Positions 33,037 to 43,953 of a stretch of 64,000 nt of DNA are shown piece after piece. The number at the start of each line of letters is the position of its first letter. Within the stretch, counting starts at the first letter, position 1. The notes under the pieces are model-generated. The model had not been told where the DNA came from. It made no database searches and saw nothing but the letters and a program-made list of their open reading frames with translations. The position numbers and the translations under genes were made by a program. Source of the DNA: Pseudomonas marginalis (GTDB lineage Bacteria; Pseudomonadota; Gammaproteobacteria; Pseudomonadales; Pseudomonadaceae); the NCBI RefSeq assembly GCF_001645105.1, contig NZ_LKEG01000044.1, forward strand, positions 330,793 through 394,792. The letters are read 5' to 3'.

Positions 33037-35019
33037 TTAATTGGCCGTCAGCCGCCGTGATTGCAAGGAACTGAACAGCGGTTCCAGGAAGGCCTCGATG
33101 TGCCGCGCGCCCACGTCAGAGAGGTGGTTGTCGTCGGTGTACAACGCGCGACCATTGAGCTCGACCCGGCACAGGCCATCGGCGCCACACAGCAGGGGCG
33201 CGGGGTCCAACACGGTCACGCCGCTGTCGGCCGCCGCCAGTTCGTCAAACAACTGAGTGATAAAGGCCTGGCGCTTCATATGTTCCTCCACGGGCAGCCC
33301 TTCCTTGTCCACCGGACGGTGCATCATGGCCAGGCGACTGAGGCGGTACGGCACAATGATTTCCTGCAACGGCACCTCCTTGACCAGCCACACCCGATGC
33401 CCGGCGGCGCGCAGCCCTTTAATGCGCTCGCGCAGGCCCTGGGCGAAGCGCTCTTCAGCCACGGCGCGTACGTAGTTGCCGGTGGCAGGGTCTTTGAGCG
33501 CATGCTCTTTGTCCCCTGACATTTGCCCATAGAGGTACAGGCTCCAGCGCGCCACCAGCACTACATCGCTGAACGGCTGTTCGGCCATGGCTTTCTCGAC
33601 CCGCTGGTTGAAATGCGCGCAACGGGCAATATTCTCCAGGCCATCCAACGGCATGCAGCCGGCGAAGCTCGCCTGCACCAGGCTGATATCGTGACGTTTG
33701 GCGCCGTCCTCGAGTGCCGGAATCAATGCGGTGGCATGGCTGTCACCCCAGACCAGCGCGGACACCGAGCTGTTTTTGGGACCGAAGTGGCAAAACAGGC
33801 GTTCATCCGGCGTGTTTTTGTCGGCCATGCACGCCATCAACGCCGGGCTCCATGTTTTCGCTTGGGCATAACGCAGCGCCTGTTCGGACAAGCGCCAGGG
33901 CACCCCTTTGGCTTCACGCAACGCCAAACCGGTAAAACCCAGGCACAGGATCCCGGCGAGACCCGCCGCCAGGATCGCCTTGCGGCCCACCAGCAAGCGC
34001 TTTTCGCGAAACGGTGCCTCCACGAATCGCCAGGACAGATAGCCCAGCACCAGGCTCACCAGCATCAGGCCCGCCAACTCAAACGGGCTCAAACCGTCCA
34101 CCGCCGCATAGTTGGCGTACACGAACACCGGCCAGTGCCACAGGTACCAGGAATATGAAATGAGCCCCACGCCCACCATCACCCGAGAGCTCAACCAGCG
34201 CCCGACCCAGGTGTGTTGCTGCCCGTTGGCCCAGATCAACCCGACCACGCCCAGCACCGGCAGCAACGCGGCAGCACCAGGAAACGGCGTGTGTCGATCG
34301 AAACCGAACACGGCAATCAGGATCAACGCCAGGGAGACCAGGCTGACCCCTTGGGCCAGGGCGGGTGGGGCGCGCCAGTCACGCAGGGGCATCACCGCCA
34401 GCATCGCCCCGGCGAGTAACTCCCAGGCACGCAGGTGCAGCAGATAGAACGCTTTTTGCGGCTGATGCGTGACCGCCCAGACGCTCATGCCGAAAGACAC
34501 CAGCAACACACCCAGCAACGCCAGCCGCCAGTGTTTCAAACGGCTTGAAAGCAGGGTCAGCAACAGCGGAAAGACAATGTAGAACTGCTCTTCCACTGCC
34601 AACGACCAGGTATGCAGTAACGGCTTGATGTCGGAGGCCGCATCGAAATAACCGTGCTGGCGTGCAAACAGCAGGTTGGAGCTGAAGGTCGCCTGATAGT
34701 GCGCCGAGCGCCCCAACGCTTCGTAGTCCTTGGGCGCCAGCAGGAACCAACCCACCACCAGCGTCGCCGCCATCATCACAAACAGCGCCGGCAGAATACG
34801 CCGGGCACGGCGCGCCCAGAACTCCACGAAACTGAAACGCCCGGCCTGACGTTCGCGCCAAATGATCGAGGTAATCAGAAAACCGGAAATCACAAAAAAC
34901 ACATCGACGCCGACAAAACCGCCAGTGACGCCTGGAACGCCAAAATGGAACAGCACGACAGCCAGGACAGCAATGGCACGCAGGCCGTCGATGTCTCTTC
35001 GATAAGCAAGAACGGTCAT
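33037..35019 (-). CDS. OafA/YrhL-type acyltransferase with C-terminal SGNH domain
   Basis: The 660-residue protein has an acyltransferase-3 membrane domain with ~10-11 spans (YRRDIDGLRAIAVLAVVLFH, the conserved opening, and RRARRILPALF) and a periplasmic SGNH hydrolase-like domain (GDSHATALIP near residue 425; DNHLSDVGARH near 640 for the catalytic Asp/His). Such enzymes O-acetylate lipopolysaccharide O-antigen or other envelope glycans. The ATG at 35019 was chosen over a TTG two codons upstream. It is a single-gene unit between ubiD and rho. Confidence 0.93.
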   Translation of the reverse strand: MTVLAYRRDIDGLRAIAVLAVVLFHFGVPGVTGGFVGVDVFFVISGFLITSIIWRERQAGRFSFVEFWARRARRILPALFVMMAATLVVGWFLLAPKDYEALGRSAHYQATFSSNLLFARQHGYFDAASDIKPLLHTWSLAVEEQFYIVFPLLLTLLSSRLKHWRLALLGVLLVSFGMSVWAVTHQPQKAFYLLHLRAWELLAGAMLAVMPLRDWRAPPALAQGVSLVSLALILIAVFGFDRHTPFPGAAALLPVLGVVGLIWANGQQHTWVGRWLSSRVMVGVGLISYSWYLWHWPVFVYANYAAVDGLSPFELAGLMLVSLVLGYLSWRFVEAPFREKRLLVGRKAILAAGLAGILCLGFTGLALREAKGVPWRLSEQALRYAQAKTWSPALMACMADKNTPDERLFCHFGPKNSSVSALVWGDSHATALIPALEDGAKRHDISLVQASFAGCMPLDGLENIARCAHFNQRVEKAMAEQPFSDVVLVARWSLYLYGQMSGDKEHALKDPATGNYVRAVAEERFAQGLRERIKGLRAAGHRVWLVKEVPLQEIIVPYRLSRLAMMHRPVDKEGLPVEEHMKRQAFITQLFDELAAADSGVTVLDPAPLLCGADGLCRVELNGRALYTDDNHLSDVGARHIEAFLEPLFSSLQSRRLTAN

Positions 35020-35124
35020 AAACAATGGTCAGCCAGATACGAATGGGGATGAGCGTAGCCGCACTCACCTATTTTTGTTTCTTAACTGACACTTGAGGCG
35101 CTCAAACCTCCCCTTTTCGACACA

Positions 35125-35157
35125 AAAAAAATGGCGCCCCTGAGGGCGCCATTTTTT
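35125..35157. terminator. Bidirectional terminator downstream of rho
   Basis: AAAAAATGGCGCCC and GGGCGCCATTTTTT form a perfect stem with a CTGA loop, A-tract on one side and T-tract on the other, 18 bp past the rho stop codon. Confidence 0.9.
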
Positions 35158-35175
35158 CGGACCTGAAACGTGGTT

Positions 35176-36435
<1,260 letters not shown>

Positions 36436-36631
36436 ATAGGAATGACGTAATCATTTATGGAGGGGGGAAATTAAGCTTTTGGCTTAATGAGGCCGCGCCG
36501 CAGAGAAGGCGACAGGATCGCGTACTAATCGAAAAGGAATGCGTCGGCGACGGCTTGCAGGGGGCAGTGGAGAAACCAGTGCGGGGCCGAATGTACCACC
36601 TGAGTTTGGGAGCGTCTAGCCCTGTTTCACG
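36436..36631 (-). promoter_or_regulatory. rho upstream leader region
   Basis: About 200 bp separate rho from the trxA terminator. It holds no gene. The ribosome site CCTCC/GGAGG complement lies around 36462. The long leader would allow Rho-dependent autogenous attenuation, known in E. coli; this is inferred from position only. Confidence 0.45.
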
Positions 36632-36661
36632 AAAAAGCCCCGCTATTTGCGGGGCTTTTTT
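36632..36661 (-). terminator. Rho-independent terminator downstream of trxA
   Basis: AAAAAGCCCCGC pairs with GCGGGGCTTTTT around a 5-nt loop, 8 bp past the trxA stop, with A/T tracts on both sides. Confidence 0.9.
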
Positions 36662-36669
36662 GACGACGC

Positions 36670-36999
36670 TTAGATGTTCGCGTCGAGGAAAGCTTGCAGC
36701 TGAGACTTCGACAGCGCGCCTACTTTAGTGGCTTCGACGTTGCCGTTCTTGAACAGCATCAGCGTAGGAATACCACGCACGCCATGCTTGGCCGGGGTTT
36801 CCTGGTTGTCATCGATGTTCAGCTTGGCAATGGTCAGCTTGCCTTCGTAGGTGGTCGCAATGTCGTCCAGGACTGGAGCGATCATTTTGCAAGGGCCGCA
36901 CCATTCAGCCCAGTAGTCAACCAGCACCGGGCCAGCAGCCTTGAGTACTTCGGCCTCAAAGGTCGCGTCGGTGACGTGCTTGATAAGATCGTTGCTCAT
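36670..36999 (-). CDS. trxA: Thioredoxin 1
   Basis: The 109-residue protein is a cytoplasmic disulfide reductase with the active-site WCGPC at ~residues 33-37 (VDYWAEWCGPCKMIAPVLDD) and the cis-proline loop GIPTLMLF. The ATG at 36999 (MSNDLIKHV) gives the family length and has GGAGACATCC upstream. The 14-residue in-frame extension to 37041 is not conserved. Confidence 0.97.
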   Translation of the reverse strand: MSNDLIKHVTDATFEAEVLKAAGPVLVDYWAEWCGPCKMIAPVLDDIATTYEGKLTIAKLNIDDNQETPAKHGVRGIPTLMLFKNGNVEATKVGALSKSQLQAFLDANI

Positions 37000-37120
37000 G
37001 GATGTCTCCGGATTGTAAGCAAAAAAAACGTGGCCCATCATAGCCGCCCTTCCCCCGTTCAGGAAGCCGCCTCTGATTGAGTCTTGCTATGGTGGCGCAT
37101 GAGTTTGCGTATAGCCCAAC

Positions 37121-37816
37121 TCACGGTGTTACGGGAGTCACGAAGGCGATGCCCGTGCGCAACGCCGCATTGCGCACGTGTTCCTGCATGGTTTTCTGCG
37201 CCGCCGCACTGGCGCGCCGGGCCAGGGCACGCAGGATCTTGCGGTGCTCCTGCCAGGTTTCCATGGCCCGCTCCGGCCGGATGAACGGTAGTTTCTGGCT
37301 TTCCAGGAAAACCTCGGCGCTGGCGCTCAGGATACTCACCATGGCTTGGTTACCGCTGGCCAGCAGGATGCGTTGGTGAAATTCAAAGTCCAGCCGCGCG
37401 GCGGCTTCAAAGTCGCCGACCTTGAGCACCTTGCGCATCGCTTCGACGTTGTCTTCCAGGCGGTCCAGTTCATCCGTCGTCAACGTGACCGCCGCCAGCC
37501 CCGCCGCAAACCCCTCAAGGGCGTAGCGCAACTGGAAGATATCCAGCGGCGTGGCCTGCGCCGCGAATGGCCAGGCAAACCCTGGCGATTCCTCGGGCGC
37601 TTGCACGAACACCCCCTTGCCAGGCTGCACACTCACCACTCCCAAGGCACTCAGTGACGACAACGCCTCGCGCAACGACGCCCGGCTCACGCCCAACTGC
37701 ACGGCCAGGTCACGCTGGGACGGCAACGCATCGCCCGGCCCGAAGCCTTGCTCCTTGATCAGTTTGCGGATGGCCTGCAGGGCCGCTTCCGGTACGGCTT
37801 GGGCGATGGAATTCAT
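37121..37816 (-). CDS. GntR family transcriptional regulator, FadR subfamily
   Basis: From MNSIAQAVPEAAL (ATG at 37816) the product is 231 residues: an N-terminal winged helix (PSQRDLAVQLGVSRASLREAL, residues ~37-57) and an FCD effector domain with metal-ligand positions (ARLDFEFHQRILLASGNQ and a later EHRKILRAL). FCD regulators bind small carboxylates or amino acids. It is divergent from an amino-acid ABC transporter operon across 255 bp, which is its probable target. Confidence 0.92.
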   Translation of the reverse strand: MNSIAQAVPEAALQAIRKLIKEQGFGPGDALPSQRDLAVQLGVSRASLREALSSLSALGVVSVQPGKGVFVQAPEESPGFAWPFAAQATPLDIFQLRYALEGFAAGLAAVTLTTDELDRLEDNVEAMRKVLKVGDFEAAARLDFEFHQRILLASGNQAMVSILSASAEVFLESQKLPFIRPERAMETWQEHRKILRALARRASAAAQKTMQEHVRNAALRTGIAFVTPVTP

Positions 37817-38071
37817 AAAAAACTCAAGGTTCCAGTCAACTGAGCGGCTAGTTGTAAAGCTATTCGCGGCAGGCGGCAAGCCACGCCCCAAAGGCGCTCG
37901 CCCGATTCTGCCAGCGCTCGAAAAGGGTGCGAAAAGCCCGGCAACTGTTCAGACCAGTAAGACCACCTCGACTCAATAAACACCAGCCTTACAGACGATC
38001 TGAGCGGTGCTGGCATGGGCTGTGCACTGGGCAAATCCAGAAAATCCCTTCGCCCTTCTCGGAGAGTTGCC
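37817..38071. promoter_or_regulatory. Shared regulatory region between FadR-type regulator and ABC transporter operon
   Basis: The 255-bp divergent gap holds CAGTAAGACCA at 37955-37965, whose complement TGGTCTTACTG is one base off the FadR-subfamily pattern TNGTNNNACNA. The ribosome site GGAGAG precedes the transporter start. Operator assignment is tentative. Confidence 0.4.
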
Positions 38072-38857
38072 ATGACCAAGCGCTACAGCGCCCTGCTTAC
38101 TGCCCTGTTCGCCAGCCTGATGCTGAGCCAGGCACCCGCCCAGGCCAATGGTCTGGACGACATCGTTGCCCGTGGCACCCTAAAGGTCGCCGTGCCCCAG
38201 GACTTCCCGCCGTTCGGCTCGGTCGGCCCTGACATGAAGCCTCGCGGCCTCGACATCGACACCGCCAAGCTGTTGGCCGACCAGCTCAAGGTCAAGCTGG
38301 AGCTGACCCCGGTGAACAGCACCAACCGTATTCCGTTCCTCACCACCGGCAAGGTCGACCTGGTGATTTCCAGCCTGGGCAAGAACCCCGAGCGCGAAAA
38401 GGTCATCGACTTCTCCAAGGCCTACGCGCCGTTCTACCTGGCCGTGTTCGGTCCGCCTGATGCCGCCATCAGCAGCGTCGACGACCTCAAGGGCAAGACC
38501 ATCAGCGTGACCCGTGGCGCCATTGAAGACATCGAGCTGACCGCCGTCGCGCCCAAGGAAGCCACGATCAAACGCTTCGAAGACAACAACTCGACCATCG
38601 CCGCCTACCTGGCCGGCCAGGTCGACCTGATTGCCAGCGGTAACGTGGTGATGGTGGCGATCAGCGAGCGCAACCCGAAACGCGTGCCGGCGCTGAAGGT
38701 GAAGCTCAAGGATTCCCCCGTGTACGTGGGCGTGAACAAGAACGAGCCCGCGCTGCTGGAGAAGGTCAATCAGATCCTGGTTGCGGCCAAGGCCGACGGC
38801 AGCCTGGAAAAGAACGCGATGCAGTGGCTCAAAGAACCATTGCCTGCTGATCTCTAA
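38072..38857 (+). CDS. Amino-acid ABC transporter substrate-binding protein
   Basis: The 261-residue periplasmic protein starts MTKRYSALLTALF with a signal peptide ending at PAQANG. It matches solute-binding family 3 (GTLKVAVPQDFPPFGSVGPD; PRGLDIDTAKLLADQL; KVDLVISSLGKNPEREKVIDFSKAYAPF). These proteins bind polar amino acids. It is the first gene of a four-gene transporter operon. The exact ligand cannot be read from sequence. Confidence 0.94.
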   Translation: MTKRYSALLTALFASLMLSQAPAQANGLDDIVARGTLKVAVPQDFPPFGSVGPDMKPRGLDIDTAKLLADQLKVKLELTPVNSTNRIPFLTTGKVDLVISSLGKNPEREKVIDFSKAYAPFYLAVFGPPDAAISSVDDLKGKTISVTRGAIEDIELTAVAPKEATIKRFEDNNSTIAAYLAGQVDLIASGNVVMVAISERNPKRVPALKVKLKDSPVYVGVNKNEPALLEKVNQILVAAKADGSLEKNAMQWLKEPLPADL

Positions 38858-38871
38858 GGCGGAGCTTACCC

Positions 38872-39540
38872 ATGGCCTATCAATTCGACTTTGTGCCGGT
38901 GCTGGCCAATACCGACCTGCTGCTGCGCGGCGCACTGTTCACCCTTGAGCTAACAGCGATCGGTGCGATCCTGGGGGTAGCCCTGGGCACCGTCGGAGCG
39001 GTGGTGAGGGCGTGGAAGATCCAGCCCTTCGCCTGGTGCTTCGGTGTGTATGTCGAGTTGATTCGCAACACACCGTTCCTGGTGCAGCTGTTCTTCATCT
39101 TCTTCGGCCTGCCGTCATTGGGGCTGAAAATTACCGAGTGGCAAGCCGCCGTGCTGGCGATGGTGATCAACCTGGGGGCCTACTCCACCGAGATCATCCG
39201 CGCCGGCATCCAAGCCATTCCCCGCGGGCAACTGGAAGCCGCCGCCGCGCTGGCCATGACGCGTTTCGAAGCCTTCCGTCATGTGGTGCTGCTGCCGGCG
39301 CTGGGCAAGGTGTGGCCAGCGCTGAGCAGCCAGATCATCATCGTGATGCTCGGTTCGGCGGTGTGTTCCCAGATCGCCACCGAAGAGCTGAGCTTTGCCG
39401 CCAACTTTATCCAGTCGCGTAACTTCCGTGCGTTCGAAACCTATGCCCTGACCACCTTGGTGTACCTGTGCATGGCGCTGATGATTCGCCAGTTGCTCAA
39501 TTGGATCGGTCGACGCTTCGTGATGAGGAACAGCCGATGA
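38872..39540 (+). CDS. Amino-acid ABC transporter permease (first)
   Basis: The 222-residue HisMQ-type permease has about five membrane spans and an EAA loop (GQLEAAAALAMTRFEAFRHVVLLPAL) for contact with the ATPase. ELIRNTPFLVQLFFIFFGLP is the family signature. It is 14 bp after the binding-protein gene and overlaps the next permease gene by 4 nt (ATGA). Confidence 0.95.
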   Translation: MAYQFDFVPVLANTDLLLRGALFTLELTAIGAILGVALGTVGAVVRAWKIQPFAWCFGVYVELIRNTPFLVQLFFIFFGLPSLGLKITEWQAAVLAMVINLGAYSTEIIRAGIQAIPRGQLEAAAALAMTRFEAFRHVVLLPALGKVWPALSSQIIIVMLGSAVCSQIATEELSFAANFIQSRNFRAFETYALTTLVYLCMALMIRQLLNWIGRRFVMRNSR

Positions 39541-40187
39541 GTGATTTTTCCTTTTGGGACATCGTGCGTAACCTGGCCACCGGCCTGCAATGGACACTCC
39601 TGCTGTCGCTGGTGGCGTTTGTTGGTGGCGGCGTGATCGGTTTGCTGGTGATGACGATGCGCATCAGCCGCAAAGCCTTCCCACGCAACGTCGCGCGCAC
39701 CTATATCGAACTGTTCCAGGGCACACCGCTGTTGATGCAGCTGTTCCTGGTGTTTTTCGGCATTGCCCTGCTCGGCGTGGATATCTCGCCCTGGCTGGCG
39801 GCGGCCATTGCCCTGACCCTGTTTACCAGCGCCTACCTGGCCGAAATCTGGCGCGGCTGCGTCGACTCCATCGCCCATGGGCAATGGGAAGCGTCGGCCA
39901 GCCTGGCGCTTAACCCACTGGAGCAACTGCGCTACGTGATCCTGCCCCAGGCGCTGCGAATTGCCGTGGCGCCAACGGTGGGCTTCTCGGTGCAAGTCGT
40001 CAAAGGCACCGCCGTGACTTCGATCATCGGCTTCACCGAACTGACCAAGACCGGCGGCATGCTCGCCAACGCCACCTTCGAGCCCTTCATGGTCTACGGC
40101 CTGGTGGCCCTTGGTTACTTTTTGCTCTGCTACCCCTTGTCCCTCAGTGCGCGCTACCTGGAAAGGAGACTGCATGCCTCTGCTTAG
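39537..40187 (+). CDS. Amino-acid ABC transporter permease (second)
   Basis: From MSDFSFWDIVRNL (ATG at 39537) the product is 216 residues, a paralogue of the preceding permease with the ELFQGTPLLMQLFLVFFGIA signature and an EAA loop (GQWEASASLALNPLEQLRYVILPQAL). The two permeases form a heterodimer. An in-frame opening at 39468 lies within the upstream gene. Its 3' end overlaps the ATPase gene by 14 nt. Confidence 0.95.
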   Translation: MSDFSFWDIVRNLATGLQWTLLLSLVAFVGGGVIGLLVMTMRISRKAFPRNVARTYIELFQGTPLLMQLFLVFFGIALLGVDISPWLAAAIALTLFTSAYLAEIWRGCVDSIAHGQWEASASLALNPLEQLRYVILPQALRIAVAPTVGFSVQVVKGTAVTSIIGFTELTKTGGMLANATFEPFMVYGLVALGYFLLCYPLSLSARYLERRLHASA

Positions 40188-40905
40188 AATTTCCGCCCTG
40201 CATAAGTATTACGGCGATCACCACGTACTCAAGGGCATCGACCTGACCGTTGAAGAAGGCCAGGTGGTGGCGATCATCGGCCGCAGCGGCTCGGGCAAGT
40301 CCACTTTGCTGCGAACCCTCAACGGCCTGGAATCCATCAACGACGGCGTGATCGAAGTCGATGGCGAATACCTGGACGCCGCCCGCGCCGACCTGCGCAG
40401 CCTGCGGCAGAAAGTCGGCATGGTGTTCCAGCAGTTCAACCTGTTCCCGCACCTGACTGTCGGCGAAAACGTCATGCTTGCGCCACAAGTGGTGCAGAAG
40501 GTGCCCAAGGCCAAGGCCGCCCAATTGGCCAGGCAAATGCTCGAACGCGTGGGGCTGGGCGAGAAATTCGACGCCTTCCCCGATCGCCTGTCCGGCGGCC
40601 AGCAACAACGCGTGGCGATTGCCCGCGCGCTGGCGATGTCACCCAAGGTGTTGCTGTGCGACGAGATCACCTCGGCCCTCGACCCGGAACTGGTCAACGA
40701 AGTGCTCAGCGTGGTGCGCCAACTGGCCAAGGACGGCATGACCCTGATCATGGTGACCCACGAAATGCGCTTCGCGCGGGAAGTCGGCGATAAGCTGGTG
40801 TTCATGCACCAAGGAAAGGTGCATGAAGTGGGTGACCCCAAGCAGCTGTTCGCCAACCCGCAAACGGTCGAACTGGCCAACTTCATCGGCTCTACGGAAC
40901 AGTAG
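40174..40905 (+). CDS. Amino-acid ABC transporter ATP-binding protein
   Basis: The 243-residue GlnQ/HisP-type ATPase has Walker A GRSGSGKSTLLRTLNG (~residues 36-51), Q-loop VFQQFNLFPHLTVGENV, signature LSGGQQQRVAIARAL and Walker B VLLCDEITSALDPE. AAAGGAGAC precedes the ATG at 40174. It ends the transporter operon, and its last 14 nt overlap the convergent fimbrial gene. Confidence 0.96.
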   Translation: MPLLRISALHKYYGDHHVLKGIDLTVEEGQVVAIIGRSGSGKSTLLRTLNGLESINDGVIEVDGEYLDAARADLRSLRQKVGMVFQQFNLFPHLTVGENVMLAPQVVQKVPKAKAAQLARQMLERVGLGEKFDAFPDRLSGGQQQRVAIARALAMSPKVLLCDEITSALDPELVNEVLSVVRQLAKDGMTLIMVTHEMRFAREVGDKLVFMHQGKVHEVGDPKQLFANPQTVELANFIGSTEQ

Positions 40906-41425
40906 GACTGACCAGTTCGAATTGGCCATGCCCCTCCAGCAGCACCTCCCGGCGCACCGAGAGGGCATCGGCGGGCAAGTGAACCTCAATCTCTACCTGG
41001 GCCGTCAACCGGCGGCCCGTCACTGGCACACCGGCTGCGCTCGCCACCAATGTGCGGCCAGGTAACAGCCGCCCGTCAGCCGTTTCATCGGGTTGCCACG
41101 CCACCGGCCTGCCGTCGACCTGAGCCCGCCTTAGGCTCAACATGAAGCGTCCTTGCCGGCCAAACTGAAAACCCTGGGCATCGGCAGGCGCACCACTGAA
41201 GCGCAATGCCATTGCCGCCGGGTTGGCGCAGAGCACGCTCAGGTGCAGCGTACGCTGCGTATCCAGCCTCAGTGTCGAGCGACCAGACGACGTTTGCGAG
41301 GGTCGAATCACCCCGTAATCGACCCGGGGCTCGCTCAAGGTCATCCGGCAGTCTTCAGCCCGCGCCTGGTTCACCAGCAGGGCGACGACCACCAGACACA
41401 CGCCAGCGGCACGCGGGCCGTTCAT
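40892..41425 (-). CDS. Minor/tip fimbrial subunit of chaperone-usher operon
   Basis: From the ATG at 41425 the product is 177 residues with a signal peptide ending at NQARAEDC. The mature protein has a paired cysteine arrangement (EDCRMTL...SVLCANP) and beta-strand-rich sequence ending in a pilin-like donor-groove strand region (EVLLEGHGQFELVSP). It follows the usher gene by 4 nt. In-frame ATGs at 41440 and 41476 would overlap the usher; the first is less likely, and the second has a GGAG at a long spacing. Tip adhesin or minor subunit is inferred from position. Confidence 0.72.
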   Translation of the reverse strand: MNGPRAAGVCLVVVALLVNQARAEDCRMTLSEPRVDYGVIRPSQTSSGRSTLRLDTQRTLHLSVLCANPAAMALRFSGAPADAQGFQFGRQGRFMLSLRRAQVDGRPVAWQPDETADGRLLPGRTLVASAAGVPVTGRRLTAQVEIEVHLPADALSVRREVLLEGHGQFELVSPTVP

Positions 41426-41429
41426 CCGT

Positions 41430-43946
41430 TCAGCGAACATGGCATACCACGGGTGCGGTTTCGTAGAGTTGGTCATCGTCAGGCTCTTGCTCCGGGTTGA
41501 CTTGCAGCAGGCAGGATTGCGAATCCGGCAATGAAACCTTCAGGGCTTGCGGCCCATCGATGTTGCTGAGGAAAATCATGCCCTCACCCACCACGCTGGT
41601 TACAAAGTTGTTGTCCTGGCCAAACACAGCAGCCCCTTGAGGCAAGGGCCGACCTTGTTCATCCTGAGCTTCAAGCAACAGGCGACGGACTTTCACCACA
41701 TCAAAGTTGAGAATATTGACTGAACCCCGACCAGCGGCGAGCACCTTGGTCCCGTTCTTCAAGTCGACGCGCTTGGGCAGCGACTGGGTCTGCACCTGCA
41801 GATGGTTGTTGCTGTAGGCCTGCAGCCCGGGGATCACGGCCTGACCGCTGAAATCGGTCCATACCGGTCCTTGGGGCGTCGAGACCTTTGCCGCACCGAT
41901 ATCGCCCACCGAGACAATGCCAAAGGTGTCCTGCACCGCATACGGCGAGAAGGTCACGCCGTGCTCATGGGCCACGATGCCGCCTTGCAGTTGGCCGGAA
42001 TAGTTGGTGTTCGACGGGTCACGGTCGACGCCCAGGCTCACGCGGGTATAGAGCGGCAGGATGTCCACACGGCCACGCACGCTTTGCTCTCGTTCTTTCA
42101 GGTCCCGATCAACACCGACCTCGTAGTTCACATAGTCGTTGACCCGCTCGCTGAGGGCGGTGCCGGCATCCAGCCGGTCACCTCGACGACTGACGTAAGC
42201 GCTCACACGCCGATCATCGCCGAGCGGCACCGTGACCTGCAGCCGGACAGACGTGCCCTCGTCCAGCCGCTCGTCACGGCGACCGCCCCGAACCGGGTCC
42301 AGGCGCCGAGGCTCGGTCGCACCTACCTGAGCGTCGGCGATCAGGGCTACCCCCACGCCGTTGAAGGTGTTATTCCACGAGGCAAAGAGGTGATCGTTGG
42401 AGTGCCCGTCAAATTGCGAGTTACGTGTGAAGCCGAGGGAGAAACCACCCAGGGACGGGTCCGCCCAGCTCAAACCTGCCGTGTACTGGCGCTTGAAACG
42501 CGCATCCAGATCGTACCCTCGCGACGCCTGGCCGGCGTCCAGTACTTCCCGGTAGCCGCGGCTCTGTGCCGAGGCACTCAGGTTGATATCAAGGTTGGCA
42601 AATAACGGAGTCCCCAAAGACAGCGTGCTACGTGCGCCTCCCACCTCATCTTGAGCATCACGGGACAGGTTATGCCGCACACCCACGGTCACCTGGTGGA
42701 AAAATACACTGCTCAGGGAGCCGCCTGCCGATTGGTACTCATCGGTACTCAGCAGACCGAAGCCCAACGATGAACGCTGGCCCAATCCCCAGGTGCCGCT
42801 GCCCATGGCGACCACAGGGGACTCCCGGTTGTCGAGGGACGTCTCACGCACCTTGCCGAGGGAAAAATAGTACCCCGGCTCCACCGGCGCTCCACCACGA
42901 AAGGAAGCAGCGGGCACCACGAAACTGCGCTTGGCCCCACGCACGTCAATCACGCTCACGTCGAGGTCGCTGGTGCTGTTCAGCAATGGCAAACCGGTGA
43001 GCCTGAACGGACCTTCCGGCACCAGGGTGGAGTGGATCAATGCGCCCGATTGACGGACTTCGACCCGAGACTGGCTTTGAGCCAGCCCTTCCACCACGAC
43101 GTTGCTGTCGCCCGCGCCGGTGCGCTGCTGGCCATCCGGGGAGAACTGCAAGCCCGTCAGTTGCACACCGCCAAATATCGGGTTGTTGCTGGAAATCTGC
43201 CCCACTTGGAAGGTCGACTGCAACGCCGCGATATCACGCTGGGCATAAGCATTCACCTGCTCGGTGCGCGTCTTGCCATTGTCGGACACATAAAACTGGC
43301 GACTGCGGACAATCCAATTACCCAGGTTGAAACCCGCCTCCGTATAGGCCGATACGAAGCGACTTGGCCCACCGCGCGAGTGGGTATCGAAACCCAATAT
43401 GTCGTAGTTAAAGAGGGCTGCCGCGCCCCCCTGGGAAAAATTCCCGGTCTCCCACTCGGGCTCGCGCAGGGACTGCGTGGGCACCACCAGGGTGATCTCA
43501 TCGCTGCTGGGGCGTAGCCGCACCATGGTCGCCGGGTATTCCCCGACGAAGTCATGGCAGGCCTGGTCAGGTGTGATGCCCTCGCGCAGAACCCTGGACG
43601 GGGTGACCAGACCGGCCTTTGCCAGTAACGCAGGGGTGAAGCACAGTTGGCCCTGGTAATCGAAACGTGCGTCAACCAACCCCAGCGGGGTGCCATTGAC
43701 TCGCAGCCCGACCACATGGACACCTTCGCGAAAGCGCGCGGCGCTACGAAAGTATTCCGACACCTGTGGATCAATGCCAAGGGAGGTCAACGCAGCCAGA
43801 TCAAAACCTTCCCCCAGCCCGACCGCTGCGCTGGTACCGGGCAGACTCCACAGCGTCGCAAGCCCCAGCAGAATCCTGGAACGCGCCTGGGAAACATTGC
43901 TCGGCACACTATTGGCAGAGCGACGGGTATGCCTGATCTTCTTCAT
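41430..43946 (-). CDS. Fimbrial outer-membrane usher protein
   Basis: From MKKIRHTRRS (ATG at 43946) the product is 838 residues: signal peptide (to ~40, PGTSAAVG), usher N-terminal domain (~41-150), a 24-strand pore (~150-650) with plug, and C-terminal domains (IFLSNIDGPQALKVSLPDSQ). Ushers assemble and secrete pilins handed over by the periplasmic chaperone. The chaperone gene ends 7 nt upstream of the start. It belongs with a DUF1120 subunit, an association I recall for the beta clade of chaperone-usher fimbriae (Yhc-like). Confidence 0.93.
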   Translation of the reverse strand: MKKIRHTRRSANSVPSNVSQARSRILLGLATLWSLPGTSAAVGLGEGFDLAALTSLGIDPQVSEYFRSAARFREGVHVVGLRVNGTPLGLVDARFDYQGQLCFTPALLAKAGLVTPSRVLREGITPDQACHDFVGEYPATMVRLRPSSDEITLVVPTQSLREPEWETGNFSQGGAAALFNYDILGFDTHSRGGPSRFVSAYTEAGFNLGNWIVRSRQFYVSDNGKTRTEQVNAYAQRDIAALQSTFQVGQISSNNPIFGGVQLTGLQFSPDGQQRTGAGDSNVVVEGLAQSQSRVEVRQSGALIHSTLVPEGPFRLTGLPLLNSTSDLDVSVIDVRGAKRSFVVPAASFRGGAPVEPGYYFSLGKVRETSLDNRESPVVAMGSGTWGLGQRSSLGFGLLSTDEYQSAGGSLSSVFFHQVTVGVRHNLSRDAQDEVGGARSTLSLGTPLFANLDINLSASAQSRGYREVLDAGQASRGYDLDARFKRQYTAGLSWADPSLGGFSLGFTRNSQFDGHSNDHLFASWNNTFNGVGVALIADAQVGATEPRRLDPVRGGRRDERLDEGTSVRLQVTVPLGDDRRVSAYVSRRGDRLDAGTALSERVNDYVNYEVGVDRDLKEREQSVRGRVDILPLYTRVSLGVDRDPSNTNYSGQLQGGIVAHEHGVTFSPYAVQDTFGIVSVGDIGAAKVSTPQGPVWTDFSGQAVIPGLQAYSNNHLQVQTQSLPKRVDLKNGTKVLAAGRGSVNILNFDVVKVRRLLLEAQDEQGRPLPQGAAVFGQDNNFVTSVVGEGMIFLSNIDGPQALKVSLPDSQSCLLQVNPEQEPDDDQLYETAPVVCHVR

Positions 43947-43953
43947 AGGCCCG

